DNA of 64,000 nt from NCBI GenBank assembly GCA_015062805.1, contig SUTQ01000003.1, positions 1 through 64,000 of the forward strand, in the 5' to 3' direction. Source of the stretch: Methanosphaera stadtmanae. Its GTDB lineage: Archaea; Methanobacteriota; Methanobacteria; Methanobacteriales; Methanobacteriaceae. The translations under genes and the position numbers were made by a program. Each line of letters begins with the position of its first letter. Positions within the stretch are counted from its first letter, which is position 1. The notes beneath the pieces were generated by a model. That model was not told where the DNA came from, ran no database searches, and saw only the letters and a list, made by a program, of their open reading frames with translations. Shown in pieces: positions 63,986 to 64,000 of the stretch.

Positions 63986-64000
63986 TCAGAATTATACAAT
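63976..64000 (-). CDS. 3' end of an unidentified minus-strand gene (partial)
   Basis: The last codons read LYNSEIE followed by TAA (63978-63976). Support is the intrinsic-type terminator overlapping the stop. The rest lies beyond the window, so the product is unknown. Confidence 0.45.

Noticed and set aside
1-64000. CRISPR arrays, insertion sequences and prophage genes
   Set aside because: No regularly spaced repeats, transposase motifs or phage structural genes were found on reading both strands.

Overview
The window is strongly AT-rich archaeal DNA from a methanogen of the order Methanobacteriales; the best fit, from recall rather than a search, is Methanosphaera, probably close to M. stadtmanae. 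The evidence is an archaeal 7S (SRP) RNA gene, 2-phosphoglycerate kinase for cyclic 2,3-diphosphoglycerate, an archaeal cofactor-independent phosphoglycerate mutase, archaeal CoaD, an NFACT protein, an S1-OB-DHH RecJ-like protein, DUF2070, class III pilin-like proteins with their peptidase, and very large Asn/Thr-rich adhesin-like surface proteins. Shine-Dalgarno sequences are of the GGTGAT/GGAGG type and TTG and GTG starts are frequent. No insertion sequence, CRISPR array or prophage was seen.

Layout. 0-2 kb: thiamine-binding protein plus ThiM. 2-7 kb: a 1599-residue adhesin-like protein. 7.1-7.9 kb: a secreted barnase-type ribonuclease with its barstar inhibitor, which is unexpected in an archaeon. 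8-10 kb: an ArsR regulator and a thiM-thiE operon. 10-15 kb: a membrane-protein operon with two DUF3100-like paralogues, a P1B metal ATPase, and two small genes. 15-20 kb: two small surface proteins, fumarase beta, DUF2070, rubrerythrin and superoxide reductase. 20-24 kb: 2-phosphoglycerate kinase, a rubredoxin of only 52 residues, a DtxR-type regulator and an acyl-CoA synthetase. 24-26 kb: divergent cysK and cysE with matched palindromes between them. 26-30 kb: pilin-like protein, prepilin peptidase, CTP synthase and a PadR regulator with a palindrome over its start codon. 30-36 kb: a minus-strand run of apgM, a NADAR-like gene, hom, an ACT gene, a gatC-like gene, asnB and a small membrane protein.

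36-49 kb is a cell-surface glycosylation region. It has three small plus-strand GT2-related genes and two giant minus-strand multidomain glycosyltransferases. The 2239-residue protein carries two almost identical 856-bp copies of a GT2 module whose codon use differs sharply from its surroundings. 49-57 kb: NFACT, a UPF0173 hydrolase, a GT-B glycosyltransferase, two very short pilin-like genes, coaD, a radical SAM protein and an aminotransferase. 57-58 kb: tRNA-Ser(GCT) and SRP RNA. 58-64 kb: a beta-helix adhesin-like protein, a small anchored protein and the RecJ-like protein; the window ends in the 3' end of a minus-strand gene.

Main themes: thiamine salvage (two ThiM, one ThiE, one thiamine-binding protein); oxygen defence (rubrerythrin, superoxide reductase, rubredoxin); cell-surface construction (adhesins, glycosyltransferases, pilin-like proteins); and a barnase/barstar pair. 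Two genes, the NFACT gene and a pilin-like gene, appear to start at ATT, each placed five bases after a strong Shine-Dalgarno sequence.
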